Source: Anastatus disparis
Lineage: Eukaryota > Arthropoda > Insecta > Hymenoptera > Eupelmidae
DNA length: 64,000 nucleotides
Direction: 5' to 3'
Assembly (NCBI GenBank): GCA_017163975.1
Contig: JAFFSR010000004.1
Location: forward strand, 3,906,001-3,970,000
Within the stretch, counting starts at the first letter, position 1; every line of letters starts with the position of its first letter. The position numbers were made by a program, and so were the translations under genes. This document shows positions 47,445 to 58,847 of this stretch, piece after piece. The notes beneath the pieces are model-generated. The model made no database searches and had not been told where the DNA came from. It worked only from the letters and a program-made list of their open reading frames with translations.

Positions 47445-48644
47445 TCATTGCGGCGTTTCAAAATGTACTGTACGCTCGTGCTTCTTGAAATCACTTTTAC
47501 TGGTAAAAGATTTTTTGCATTGTGTACACTCCCGGATTTTTTCGTGATCTGCGCGTACGTGAAGTCTTAAATCGAACTTAGTTTTATAAGATTTTTCGCA
47601 CATTGTGCACTTGTGATCTTTGATATTTGAGTGTATTCTTTTTTTGTGACGTTCTAAATCCTGGGCAGAATCAAAAGATTTGTCGCACATTGTGCAATTT
47701 TGATCCCTGATATTGGAGTGAACTTTTTGTTTGTGATGTTCCAAATGTTTGTTAGAAGTAAAACATTCATTACACATCGTGCACTTGTGATCTCTGTTAT
47801 TGGAGTGTACTCTACGTTCGTGTTTATTCAAATTAGATTTTTTGGTGAAAAATTTTTCGCATTGTGTACACTTCCAGTATCGAATTTTACCATATATATG
47901 CACGCGCATGTGAAATACCAAATTAGATTTACGATCAAATTCTTTGCTACATATGTGACAAATATACTTTTTAATTCTTGCATCTACCTTTTTACAATGG
48001 CGTTTTAATTCTCCTTGCAATAAAAAACCTTTACCACTAGTATCGCAAGGACTTTTTTGAAATTCAATTGAATTTTCATAAGAATTAGAATTTCTAAAAT
48101 CCTTTAAATTGCCGTAGCTTTCATCTTTAATAGAAGTTAAACTGGTTTCAAAACAACTGTCATCTCTGTTATTGAAATGTACTCCACGTTTGTGTCTATT
48201 CAAATTAAATTTATTGGCATAAGATTTTTCGCATAGTGTACACTTCCAATGTCGAATTTTACCATCGGAGTCATGCATTCCTGACAATGGTACGGTGCCG
48301 CAGTCATTTGGAGATTGGATACTAGCTGGTTCCAACTTTATATTCATTAAATAATCAGTTTGATTATTAGTTAAAACTGAAGAGTTAATCGAACTGTTGC
48401 CTCCATTGTCTGTATCGAAAATTTCTTGTTCGATGTTGATCAAATTATCGAAGTTGTTTAAACGAAGCCTATAAGTAAATAAAATTTTTATTTTTTATGA
48501 TACATAAAATACTAATATTTGTAAAAATGCAATTTAAAAAGATAATTTTTTATAAGCATGTTGGAATTGAATTCATGAAAAACTGATAACTACTTTTTAT
48601 ATAAATACTATTACTACGTTTAATAATAAACAGCATACTTACAT
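47445..48644 (-). CDS. C2H2 zinc-finger gene A (341 aa), intact
   Basis: Likely nuclear DNA-binding protein. Two exons: an upstream one ending at 48643 (donor GTAAGT at 48637-48642) and 47445-48468 (acceptor TTATAG). The start ATG is split, AT from exon 1 and G from exon 2; the upstream frame has a TGA, so no earlier start fits. Residues 1-75 are an acidic N-terminus with TNNQTDYLMNIKLEP, shared with genes B and C. One finger follows (CTLC...H-x4-H), then an acidic linker (TSIKDESYGNL), a ruined finger (CDTSGKGF, second Cys and last His lost), then six good fingers to residue ~335. Linkers are NNRDHK or NIRDQN, not TGEKP. The donor that ends exon 2 in the paralogs is GC here, so the finger region is read through without an intron. 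Confidence 0.8.
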
Positions 48645-48797
48645 TGTAAGAACCTTGAATTGGTTTCAATTGCGTCTAATCTTGATACTTGTTCTCTTCA
48701 ATTAAACAAAAATATAAATGATTAAATAAAACAAATTCTTGATTGATAACTTTTTAGGAATTAACGAAAAATAGTACAAAAATATAAAAGGTTTATC

Positions 48798-48905
48798 CAA
48801 CACAAGAGACAACACTGCGCAATTAATATGATAAAAAAATTCACACTTTCAATAAGTAAATGATTGAATATTGTGCTTTGGATACTATATGCCTATTATT
48901 ATTAC
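48798..48905 (-). promoter_or_regulatory. Conserved upstream block of gene A
   Basis: TCCAACACAAGAGACA(A/G)CACTG and TTGTGCTTTGGATAC are shared with the region upstream of gene B (56554-56655), and more weakly with gene C and gene 2. Conservation in a fast-changing cluster suggests a promoter or 5' exon; paralogy alone could also explain it. Confidence 0.45.
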
Positions 48906-48908
48906 ACA

Positions 48909-49036
48909 CACTGATAGACCTTTAAGAACATTAAGAGCTCGTAGGTCCCATACGCAAGAGCTCACAGCTCGCTCTTAGACGTATTAACGACGCTTGAATC
49001 TAATAATGTTGCCTCTCTTTTCAAGGTCCATCAGTG
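48909..49036. repeat. Inverted repeat with CACTGATAGACCTT ends
   Basis: CACTGATAGACCTTTAAGA and TCTTTTCAAGGTCCATCAGTG are imperfect inverted copies 128 bp apart. Possibly another CACTG-type MITE; TA flanks are not clean. Confidence 0.5.
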
Positions 49037-49379
49037 CGTAAGAAAAATATTAGATAGACTGAAAAAACTATGACGGCGCTGTACTCTTAAAAAGTGAGAG
49101 ATTTTCCAATCTTGTTTTGAAGCGTAAAGCTTGCTTGTTATGGTTGAAGAGCGAGACCTCTGAAGTTAATTTTAATATAGCCTGCTATAGCGTGTAACTT
49201 CTCCCAAAACTGGCTAGCAATCTGTCTAAACACGGTAGCGGCGCTGCAATACTAGTGTTGTGTCAACTGATCTCCCGTTACTTTTTTCAATGCACCATCG
49301 AGTAAATACAAATGTTTTTTATCTATCAAACGCATACTCGTTATCCTCAAAGATCCGAGACCTTGTAAAACAGAACTTA

Positions 49380-50561
49380 CACTATAAAAAATTTTTTGTA
49401 ATTTTAACACGCATAAGTGTTACAGATGAAACACAAATTTTTTTGGGTTTTTTGTACAATTTTTAAAGTATAATTATTAATACAAAAATTTTGAATAACA
49501 GATAGTGTAAATTTTACAAATTTATTTATGTTAAAGCATATGAAGATTGAAATAACGTTTAGATAGCAAAAATTATTAAATAATAACATTCTCTTATTTC
49601 ACTCTGCATATATTTTAAATAAAAAGAGAGACATGAAGATATAAAAGAAAATAAATAAATTGATGGATGTTGGAGAGCACCAATAACTTTATAGATGTAG
49701 ATTATAGATGGTTCGATTTTTCTAAAAATGTTATTTTTTGGGCTAGAATCTTAAAATTTAGAATAGTTCTTTTCATAACATTCATTTAAATTATATAGAA
49801 ATTCCGTTTTTAAATCGTGGTTGCAATCGAAATTCATTCATTCGAATAAAATCATAATTGATATTTAGAATTGTAACAAGTATACGGAACACCATATTAT
49901 GATGAGATATTTCGAAATTTCTAATAAAGTTTTCAAAAGTATATTCTTTTAATACTTGTCAAAAGATTTTATTAGAAATTTCGGAGTATTTTTTAATTTA
50001 TATAGTGCTCTTATATATACGTGTTACGATTCTAAATATCAATGACAATTTATTCGAATAAATGCATTTCGATTGCAGCCATGAATTTAAACCGGAATTT
50101 ATATTCAATTTGAATGAATGTTATGAAAAGCATCACATTAAACCCAAAAAAATAACGGTTTTTCGAAAAATCGAACCACACCAGATGAGCTATGAACAAC
50201 ATTTTTCTTATTTACATTATCCTTAGGTTGAATGATATGCATGAATCGATAAAAAATAATTATTACTTAGTAAAAAATTAATGTATATACAGTTAAAATT
50301 ACCTTATATGTATAGAGTTTTCATTGTTTATAATACTAATATATATAATTATTATAAATTATAAGATAATCTGAATAGCAAAGTACACACAGGTTTGTAA
50401 AATTAACATACAAAGTGTGTTAATTTTACAAAGATTTTTGTTTAGATTTTAAAGTACAAAAAAATTTTAAAGTTACAAAAAGTTTTATGTTAATTTTACA
50501 AACTAATGTGTAAAATTTTAACACTAAAATTTTTGACGAATCACACAAATTTTTTACAGTG
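49380..50561. mobile_element. CACTRTAAAAAAT-ended TIR element at TA
   Basis: CACTATAAAAAATTTTTTGT at the left and CAAATTTTTTACAGTG at the right, with TA on both sides (49378-49379, 50562-50563). The ends match for about 13 bp. It contains the nested palindrome 49710-50177 and a smaller inverted pair near 50394-50505 (GTTTGTAAAATTAACAT). No coding capacity. Confidence 0.6.
49710..50177. mobile_element. 468-bp palindromic MITE
   Basis: GGTTCGATTTTTCTAAAAAT and AGTTTTTCGAAAAATCGAACC-type ends; the arms continue through TTATTCGAATAAA and GTAACA(A/C)G, with a loop near 49940-49960. Confidence 0.75.
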
Positions 50562-50563
50562 TA

Positions 50564-51759
50564 TTTAAGATTATTGAATCATTATACTAAAAATTGTTCT
50601 ATTTATTAAAAATCTTTAAAAAATCGTTAACATACGTAAGTAAAATTCGGCTTTATTAGACACATCCTCTATTTACGCAAGAAATTTCAAGATGATTCAA
50701 TAACATATTTCAGTTAAGTTCTTTAAATTTACACTTAATTATTAGATGAAAATTTTTATATGAATAATTATTTGCACAAATTTTTAATTTAAAGTTTATA
50801 ATTTTTTTTAAGTACTAAAATTTTTAATTGTCAAAATAACTATAATTAAAAAATATGGATTTTCCTAAAAACATGTTATTAATACAAGGACTACTTACAC
50901 TTTAAAAGACAATTCAGTAAAATATCTTTTATAATTCATTAATGATATTTCTATAATTATTTTTAATAGGAATCTTTAATAAATTATGGAGTCAAAGTTT
51001 AAGAAATTTTATACTTCGATATAAACTGGACTAAGTTTTTATCTTGTTACGATAAAATAAATTATTCTCAAATAGAATAATAGAGGAATTTTATGGATAT
51101 TAAGAATCGATTATTCATATCCATATAAGTTTTTTTTGTATAAATGATAAAGATAATTATACTAGTTTGATGGAAAACGTAATTTTTCTAAATTTATAAA
51201 ATTCAAAAGTATAAATTGAATATCTCGATATTTATTATGAGTTACGTACTTATCAGGATTTTTTTTCTTTAATGGCATAACTTAATAGTTTAGCCATACT
51301 TAAAAAATCCATTATTTTAAAATACTAATGATAATTTTACGGACTTTTAAGAGACTCTGATATTAAAAATCACTAAACAAGTTTGTGTTAATAAGATACC
51401 GGAAGTTTAGTTCGATTTTTGAGGTGATAACTTTTTATGGGACGGTGAGTTGTTTAGGAATCCAGATAAAATTTCAGCTTGTAAAAATTAATTATGTCAA
51501 TAAAACTAAGGCCTGAATATTAGTGTGGTTAAGAAAAAAATATATATAGAAAATGCATGAGTGCAAGCAAGAGTTCATACGAGCTTCAGTAGTGAAAGAG
51601 AGAAAAATTATAATCATGTGTATCATCTCACAAGGAATCATTAGCCGCAAATATTTATTTTCAATGTCAATTTTATTGTGTAACGACAAACATATTAATT
51701 GTATTTACGTTCATTATTATTTTACTTTTATAAATAAATTTTATTTTATCATTATTTAT
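50564..51759. other. AT-rich spacer
   Basis: No gene supported. Open frames at 51492-51762 overlap on both strands and have no domain or duplicate in the cluster. Confidence 0.5.
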
Positions 51760-52646
51760 TAATATAAGTCAAAGCCAATTAGTAACATCCAAAATAATCA
51801 AGTTGAGACTTCTCATTCAATTGATCCAAAAACCCGTTTCAAATTTATATCATTATCAAATTCATTACCAAGGATGTCAAATATTAGGACTATATAACCA
51901 TTCTTAAGACAAAAAAGAACATTTAAAACAGTCTACTTTCTAACCTTATTATAACTACTTTGCAATCACTAGTTTAATAACTTGGACACCTATAATACAG
52001 GAAAAATTATTACCTTCGTTTAAACATTTGATTTCCCTGTTAATGAAGTATTTTACTTCGCACAGACGTTTGTAGATACATTTTGTTGAATACTTTTTGT
52101 TTAAAAATGTATTTATTGGAAAATAATTTCAGGATTCAAAATTAAACTGTTCTTCTCACATAACAGATCAACTTAGATTAAAGACTTTCAAGTGATACTT
52201 TATTTAATAATAATTTAAAAAATATAGTTACTAAGATATACAATTTTTATTCATTTTAGGAGTTTTAAGACATTTGAAATGAAATAAATAGAATTTGATC
52301 AATATCAAAATACATCATGAAAATAAAATACTTTAAATAAAATAATAATTATGAAATTATTAATTATTAAAAATAAAAATAGTCACTTTCGTCAAAGTAT
52401 ATCAATAGAATACAATTATGATGATTTAAACTGTCATTATATCATTTCACAAAAAAAAATCTCAATTATTATTTAAAAAAATTTCAAATATAGTCTGAAA
52501 CAAAAAAATTACACATAGTTACGCTTGCTACAGTCAATACAATCATTTGCATTAAAACCTATTAAACGCGATTGAAACCATATTCTGATTATTACAAAAA
52601 TAAACATTTATATCATGCACTTCTACTCTCAAATCTTTAAATGTAC

Positions 52647-53373
52647 TCATCGTTCGTGGAGTTTTAACTCCCAATTAGTTGTAAATGATTTGGCGCATTT
52701 TGCGCATTGTTTATTTCGAATATTCAAATGTCTTCTTTGCTCGTGCAATTGCAATTCTGATTTAGTATTGAAAGATCTTTCGCATTTCGTACATTTAAAA
52801 TCTCGAGCATTTAAATGTACTCTTTGCTCATGACGTTCTAATTCCTGTTTAGTACTAAAAGTCTTGTCACACCCCGTGCATTTCCAATCTCGGATTTTTA
52901 AATGTACTCTTCGTTTGTGGCGTTTTAAGTATCGTTCAGTATCAAAATATTTGTCACAATGAGTACACTGCCAATCTCGGATTTTCAAGTGTACTGAGCG
53001 TTCATGCATTTTCAAAAGGTACCTCATAACAAATCCTTTCTTACATAGATGACAAATATACTTTTTAGTCCCGTGTACGAGCCTACAATGGCATTTTAAC
53101 TTTGGATGAGACGAAAAATCTTTGCCACAAATATTGCAATGAATTTTCTTAGGTTCAATTGCAACTTCATTAAAACTATCATTTTTAAAGTCTGCCAATT
53201 CATCATAGGTTTCCTCTTTAATAGAAATTAAACTAGTTTCAAAATCAGGTGTTATAGACGTTGAATCTAATATGTCATGCATTTCACTTTTGATATCCAT
53301 TGTTTCTTCTTTTTTAACAATTGGTGTCAAGAATCGATGTAAATTTATTTCGATTGAGCTTTTGACACTGGAT
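52647..53373 (-). pseudogene. C2H2 zinc-finger gene 2, lost 5' exons and last His (degenerate)
   Basis: Paralog of gene C. Only the finger exon (52647-53373) survives, with acceptor AAAG at 53374-53377 and a weak pyrimidine tract. The leader VKSSIEI...TPIVKKEETMDIKSEM matches gene C. Fingers: CNIC...H, CHLC, CTHC, CTGC, CTKC (five complete), then CAKC...LHER followed by TGA at 52647-52649. The codons after the stop still read VHLKI-stop as in its paralogs, so one substitution removed the last zinc-binding His. Upstream, the exon-2 donor (ACATAC on plus, 53474-53479) and 15 bp of exon 2 remain and are fused directly to promoter-region sequence; exons 1-2 are deleted. A 217-residue product from the internal ATG (MDIKSEM) remains possible. 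Confidence 0.75.
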
Positions 53374-53479
53374 CTTTAATTCAAAAATAATTTAGTATCA
53401 CAATTTTTTTACCGAATTTCATGTGTTGACATTTTAAAATTATAATCACATGAAAAAATAATATCTAAAAATTACATAC

Positions 53480-53600
53480 ATTCCTGACAATGATATAATA
53501 ACAAAACTCAGGCTTATAATACAATAAATAACTACTTGTTCTGCTTTGCGTAAATAATGCCCATTATTGTTATATGTAAAAGAAAGACTATATTGAGCAA
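53480..53600 (-). other. Deletion scar joining exon-2 remnant to upstream block
   Basis: CTGACAATGATA (end of exon 2 in gene C) runs straight into TAATAACAAAACTCAGGCTT, which in gene C (TAATAAGAAAAATCAGGCTT) lies about 545 bp further away at ~60436. The retained donor could now splice a new noncoding first exon. Confidence 0.75.
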
Positions 53601-54957
53601 CTTGAAATATTTCCTTACATTTACAATATTATATTCCACTTGTCCGCTCTTATTTAAATTTCATACTTAATCTCTTGAATTAGACTTTGTAAAATTACAC
53701 AATTAGTCGCGTACGATATCATACCTGGTACTCTTTGATTTTAATGATTTATCGGTACGATACCATTAATGCGCACGATTTACCATCAACTACTAATCAA
53801 GTTGCCTACTAATGAGCCTTGATAATTAAATATTTGTATCCTTAATTTTGACTTAATTAATAATCTACGTAACACCATTATCTTTCTATTTATTTTTGTC
53901 AGCAAATTTCTGAAAATACCAATTATTAACCGCAGATACTTTTTTTCAATGTCAATTTTATTATGCGCCGATAAAGCTGATTGTATTAAAGTTAATTATT
54001 ATTTAACCGATATTAATACATTAATTCAATGTTATTTATTGATATTTGAATTATGTCAAAGCCAATAAAATTATTAAAAAAATCAAGTTGAGTTTTTTTT
54101 TTCAGTCGTTCCAAATTTTAGCTACTATCTAATTCATGACCAAGAATTTAAAAAATTATAACTATTTAACTATTCTAAGAAATAAAAAACATTTTCAATA
54201 GTCTATTCTCTGACCTCATAATCATTAATTTGCCATTGCTTACAAAATAGTTCGACAACTTTAACACCTGCAGTAGAAGATGAATTATGACCTTCGTAAA
54301 AACATTTGATATCCCTGTTCACGAAGTAATTCACTTCACACAGACGTTTTTAGATACATAAAAGATACTTATTGTTTGAAAGTGTATTTATTGGGAAATT
54401 ATTCAGGAATTCAAATTAGAACTTTATTTCTTACAGAACAGATTAACTTACATTCAACTATCAGTTTAAGTCCTTATAGCAGCAATACTTTACTAACAAT
54501 TAAAAAACATAATTATAAGGTTTAAAATTTTTATTCGTTATAGGAGTTTCAAGACTTTTGAATTTAAATAAGTAGAATTTAATCAATGTATAAATATTTC
54601 ATGAAAACAAAATACTTAAGAAATAATAAAACTTTGATAATTTGAGTGACTTGCTGCTTGTTAAATTTTACTTTCATTATAATATAATAAAAAGATTTTT
54701 TCATTCATTCAAAAAATTGTGTCAAGTGTAGTCTAAAAACCTACATATAGTAACTGTTGTTACACTTAATACAATTGTTTCTATGAAAATTTAATAAGCT
54801 TAATTAAAACCATTTAAACCATTTATTATTGCAGTAAAAAAGCATTTATAGGACGTTGTGCACTTCCACTCCAGAATTCAAAAGTGTGAAATTCCTTTAT
54901 GACATTTTAAATGCTGACTAGTAATATAAAATTGTCGCATTTCATATACATCAAATC

Positions 54958-56393
54958 TCAGATCTTTAAATGTACTCTTTGTTCGTGACGTTTTAAATCT
55001 AAATTCATTTTAAAAGATTTTTCGCAGATTGTGCACTGATGATCTCGGTTATTGAAGTGTACTCTTTGTTTGTGCTGTTCTAAAGCCTGTTTAGTACATA
55101 AAGATGTACTACACTTGGTGCATTTCCAATCTCGACTTTTTAAATGCACCATTCGTTCGTGACGTTTTAAATCAGAGCCTATATTGAAAGATTTTTCGCA
55201 CATTGTGCACTGATGTTCTCGGTTATTGAAGTGCACTCTTTGTTCGTGATGTTTTAAAGCCTGTTTAGTAGATAAAGATGTACTACACTTGGTGCATTTC
55301 CAATCTCGACTTTTTAAATGTACCATTCGTTCGTGACGTTTTAAATCATAGTTTATATTGAAAGATTTTTCGCACATTGTGCACTGATGATCTCGGTTAT
55401 TTAAGTGTACTCTTTGTTTGTGCTGTTCTAAAGCCTTTTTAGTACATAAAGATTTGTCACATTTCATGCACTTCCAACCTTGGATTTTTAAATGTACTAA
55501 CAGTTCGTGACGTTGCAAGGTTGATTTATTATAGAAATATTTGTCGCAATGAGTACACTGCCAATCTTGGATTTTCAAGTGCACGAAACGTTTATGATGT
55601 TTCAAGCGGCTTTTAAAATCAAATTCTCTATTACATATATCGCAAGTATGTTTTTTAATTGATGCGTATGCCTCCCTACAATGGTGTTCTAACTTTTCTT
55701 CAGACGAAAAATCTTTGCCACAAACATCACAATGATTTTTTTGAGATTCAGTTGAATGATCATTAGGAGTATGATTTTCGAAGTCCGCTAATTTACCAAA
55801 GCTTTCATCTTTAATAGAAATTAAACTGGTTTCTAGATCAGGTGTGATCAACGTTAAGTCTGATGTGTCATGAATTTCAGTTTTAATGTCTATTGATTCA
55901 TCGTGTTTAATAATTTTGCTTGTAGAGTGATTCACGTTTAATTCTCTTAAGTTGTTGATATTAGATCTGTAATTTAATGATAATATAATATTATAATTTT
56001 CTTACTGAATTTCATATGTTTATATTTTAAATTATAGTCAAATGAAAAAATAATGATAAATAAAAATTATATACCTTCTTGACAATGGTACGGTGCCGTA
56101 GTCATTTGGAGATTGGATACTAGCTGGTTCCAACTTTATATTCATTAAATAATCAGTTTGATTATTAGTCAATGCAGAAGAGCTGATGAAATCGTTGCAT
56201 TCGTCGTCCGTATCGAAAATTTCTTTTTTAATTTTGACTAAATTATGAAAGTCGTGTGCAGGAAGCCTACGGAATTACAGAATTTAATTTCTAATAGCGT
56301 GTGAAATTATTCTTATGCGTTTGAAAAAGCGTTCTAAAATTATAATATTTGGTAAGTGTTTACTACACTCGACGAAGAATGTCGTACTTACAT
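54958..56393 (-). CDS. C2H2 zinc-finger gene B (400 aa), intact
   Basis: Probable DNA-binding nuclear protein. Exons: upstream exon ending 56392, exon 2 56075-56266, exon 3 54958-55966; GT-AG borders, 192-bp exon 2 as in gene C. ATG is split across intron 1 (AT|G); the frame upstream is open (IESDITIK) but shows no ATG in the visible part. Exon 2 encodes MLPAHDF...EIFDTDDE...NNQTDYLMNIKLEPASIQ. Exon 3 begins with an acidic leader (KTEIHDTSDLTLITPDLETS), a degenerate finger (CDVCGKDF, last His is Tyr), then eight good fingers. From the third on, fingers alternate between CMKCDKSL/CTKCSTSL and CTMCEKSF types with linkers NNRDHQ and KSRDWK, a two-finger unit repeated three times. It ends RVHLKI. 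Closest relative in the window is pseudogene D. Confidence 0.85.
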
Positions 56394-56553
56394 TGTAAGA
56401 ATATGAATTTCGTCTAAATGATGTTTTATCGTGATGTCACTTTCTATCGAACAAACAACAATAATTGATTCAAGTCAGTAAAACAAAAAATAGTCCTTAA
56501 ATTTATAAAGTTTTTGGTCTTAACGAAAATCTACAGAACAATCTAAACAATTC

Positions 56554-56655
56554 ATCCAACACAAGAGACAGCACTGTACATCTAATATGACAACAAAATT
56601 CTGGTCTTTAATATAACATTATTGTGCTTTGGATACATTATGTCTATCTTATTAC
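56554..56655 (-). promoter_or_regulatory. Conserved upstream block of gene B
   Basis: Matches the block upstream of gene A (TCCAACACAAGAGACAGCAC, then ATTGTGCTTTGGATAC). Located 160-260 bp 5' of the exon-1 donor. Putative only. Confidence 0.45.
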
Positions 56656-56721
56656 ATGGGTTAAAGAGAGATAGATAGTGTTGAGAAAATTCAAACGTTT
56701 TCTCATATATATATAATAATG

Positions 56722-56909
56722 AAGTCGTCAGTGGCTCAGCCGGTACAGCGATGGATTCGTAATCTCGAATTCGAGTCTCGCTCTCGACCGATTAATGCAA
56801 GCACCGCTGTACGTTACATGTGCTTTGTTTACAAACACACTGATCATTTCCGATGCTAATGAGCACCACAACGATAGCATAGATAAAGCGATGTTAAATA
56901 AAAAAAAAA
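56722..56909 (+). mobile_element. tRNA-derived SINE
   Basis: Box A-like TGGCTCAGCCGG (56732-56743) and box B-like AATTCGAGTCT (56768-56778) lie at tRNA spacing. They are followed by an unrelated body (ACACTGATCATTTCCGATGC) and an A tail at 56899-56909. That is the standard SINE layout with an internal pol III promoter. Fragments of the same family, in reverse orientation, lie at 2349-2411 and 58061-58175. The 89-codon antisense frame over it is not real. Confidence 0.75.
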
Positions 56910-58060
56910 TATCGGAGTGGCAGTCATGGGACTGACCGACAGAAGCTATGCTTCCACTATATTTATATATAAAAGCTAGGAAGTGTGATATTTGCAAAAA
57001 TTATAATTAATTTTTTTATGAAAACTTCTTATTTTTAATTTAATGTATTTAAAGAAATATTAACAATATTTTCGGAAAATTTTTCGTAAAAAATAATTTT
57101 TTAATCAGAACCATAGAATAAGAAATTTAATAAGAAATTAAAGTAAAGATAAAATACCAATTTAGTTTTATTTTTTTTTATTTTTTTTACCTTATTGAAT
57201 AGTTTTTAAATTAGTGGAATTTTTTAACTCTTTATAACCTTGTTGGAATTTTTTAGTTGTGACTATTTTTTAATGAGTCTCAAAACTTTAAAATTTTACT
57301 GATTTTTATATTGGATCGGAAAAAGTGACTGGAGGGTAGTGTAAGTAGTTCATATATTACCATTGTCATTAATCTTTAACCATAATAAGAGATTGATTTT
57401 CTCTATGAATTATTCTTCAATCACATTTATGGCATATATAAGATTTTGATCAATGTCGGTAGAGATGGATGCTTAACTAGAATTTTTTTAAAAATATAGT
57501 ATATTTACTTGTTTACTTACTTTTTTAAACACATCATTTCGAAGTTTTATTATGCGAGCGCAAGCACTAGAAGCATTTTGATAGGATCAATATCAATAAA
57601 ATCTTTCTTTTTCTAATTTCTAACGTAAATCTCTCATAAGAATCAATGCTGAAATACTGTATTTGAATAATTATTTTCATACAATTTTATTTGGTAATTT
57701 TACACGGCAATAAAGCTTATAGCAGATATTTTATTTCGATGCGATTTTATGATCCTACCATGTTCTGATTCTACTTTTAAATCGTTTAAAAAATTGTATA
57801 ATTACCTTAATAAGATTATTCATTGACGTTTTACTAGTTGTAAAACAATTTATTCAAAAAAGAAATCATGAAAAAAATTTTTTATTAGAAATAAATTTAA
57901 TATTTTGCAATAAAAATAACTTCAAAAGTCAAATAAAATACTTTGTTTTTATGATATATTATTATTTAAAATTTTCGCTGAAACAAAAAGATGATAATGA
58001 ATATAATAATATCGAGATTCGATCAGCTCTTCAGTATTGGAAAATAATCAATCTGAGTAT
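56910..58060. other. AT-rich insertion region between genes B and C
   Basis: No homology to the other intergenic spacers of the cluster, so it is probably inserted or unique DNA. No gene or clear element end was found. Confidence 0.45.
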
Positions 58061-58175
58061 TTTTTTAAATTCAATTTAACGTCGCTGTATTTCAGCTTTG
58101 CGATGCTAATTAGTGACGGAGATCATCAGTGTATTTATGAACAAAACACGTGACGGAGAGCCCCGAGTAGAAACA
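58061..58175 (-). mobile_element. SINE 3' fragment
   Basis: TTTAACGTCGCT...GCGATGCTAATTAGTG...GATCATCAGTGTATTTATGA matches the reverse complement of the SINE body at 56800-56909. The tRNA-like head is missing. Confidence 0.65.
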
Positions 58176-58288
58176 TAAAACGGCCAACCATGTATTAAAT
58201 CATTTCCTTATCCGGAATGTCTTAAAGGTTTAAGCAAGGGTATGCCACCAGGAAAAGATCCAGTACGGAGTTGGCTGAGCTAAATTCA

Positions 58289-58472
58289 GGGTGGCCTTTA
58301 TGACACCAGAATAAGATCGGAACATTTATCACATCAATTATTGCAGGTTATAATGCCATTAATAATTTTATTTTAAAAACTCTAAATTTCTAGTAAAATG
58401 TTAATTTTCATGAAATTCCCTGACTTTTCCAGGTGAGAAAAGATTCCCTGACAATTTCAGGTTTTTCATTTG
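58289..58472. repeat. CAGGGTGGCC / AAATTCCCTGACTTTTCCAGG repeat remnant
   Basis: CAGGGTGGCC followed ~130 bp later by AAATTCCCTGACTTTTCCAG and TTCCCTGACAATTTCAGG. Words of this kind are common in decayed animal DNA transposons (often hAT-type). No ends or duplication confirmed. Confidence 0.35.
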
Positions 58473-58847
58473 CGTAACAACTGAGAATTTAATCAATATA
58501 TAAATACATAATGAAAATAACATATCTAAAAGAATAATAAAATTGTTATGATATAACTAACTTAATGCTTATTAAATTCTACTTTCATTATAATATAATT
58601 TTACGCTAAAAAGATTTTTTCATTCATTCAAAAAATATCAAATGTAGTCTAAAAAAAATACATATAGTAACTCTTGTCAAACTTAATATAATCGTTTCTA
58701 TGAAAATCTAATAAACTTGATTAAAATATACAGTAAATAAACTTTTATAGTACGTGCACTTCCACTCCAGGATTCATAAGTGTACCGTTCCTTTATAACT
58801 ATTTTAATAGTACTATAAAATTTGTCGCATTTCATATACATCAAATT

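Larger units (their letters stand above)
51760..56660 (-). repeat. Tandem-duplicated two-gene segment, copy 1
   Basis: The order spacer, gene 2, spacer, gene B matches spacer, gene C, spacer, gene D at about 58490-64000. The similarity covers noncoding DNA as well (for example CTTAATCTCTTGAATT, ATTACACAATTAGTCG and TTGACTTAATTAATAATC occur in both). The spacer 3' of each gene also shares CAGACGTT and TATTGGGAAAT blocks, so the two-gene unit itself came from an earlier single-gene duplication. Confidence 0.8.

Noticed and set aside
48909..49036. CACTGATAGACC inverted pair as a sixth TA-targeting element
   Set aside because: Kept only as a low-confidence repeat: flanking TA is not clean and the ends have several mismatches.
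56722..56800. Possible functional tRNA gene (boxes A and B)
   Set aside because: No cloverleaf could be drawn, and an unrelated body plus A tail follows; a SINE explains it better.
56728..56997. 89-codon minus-strand frame
   Set aside because: Lies antisense over the SINE and its A tail.
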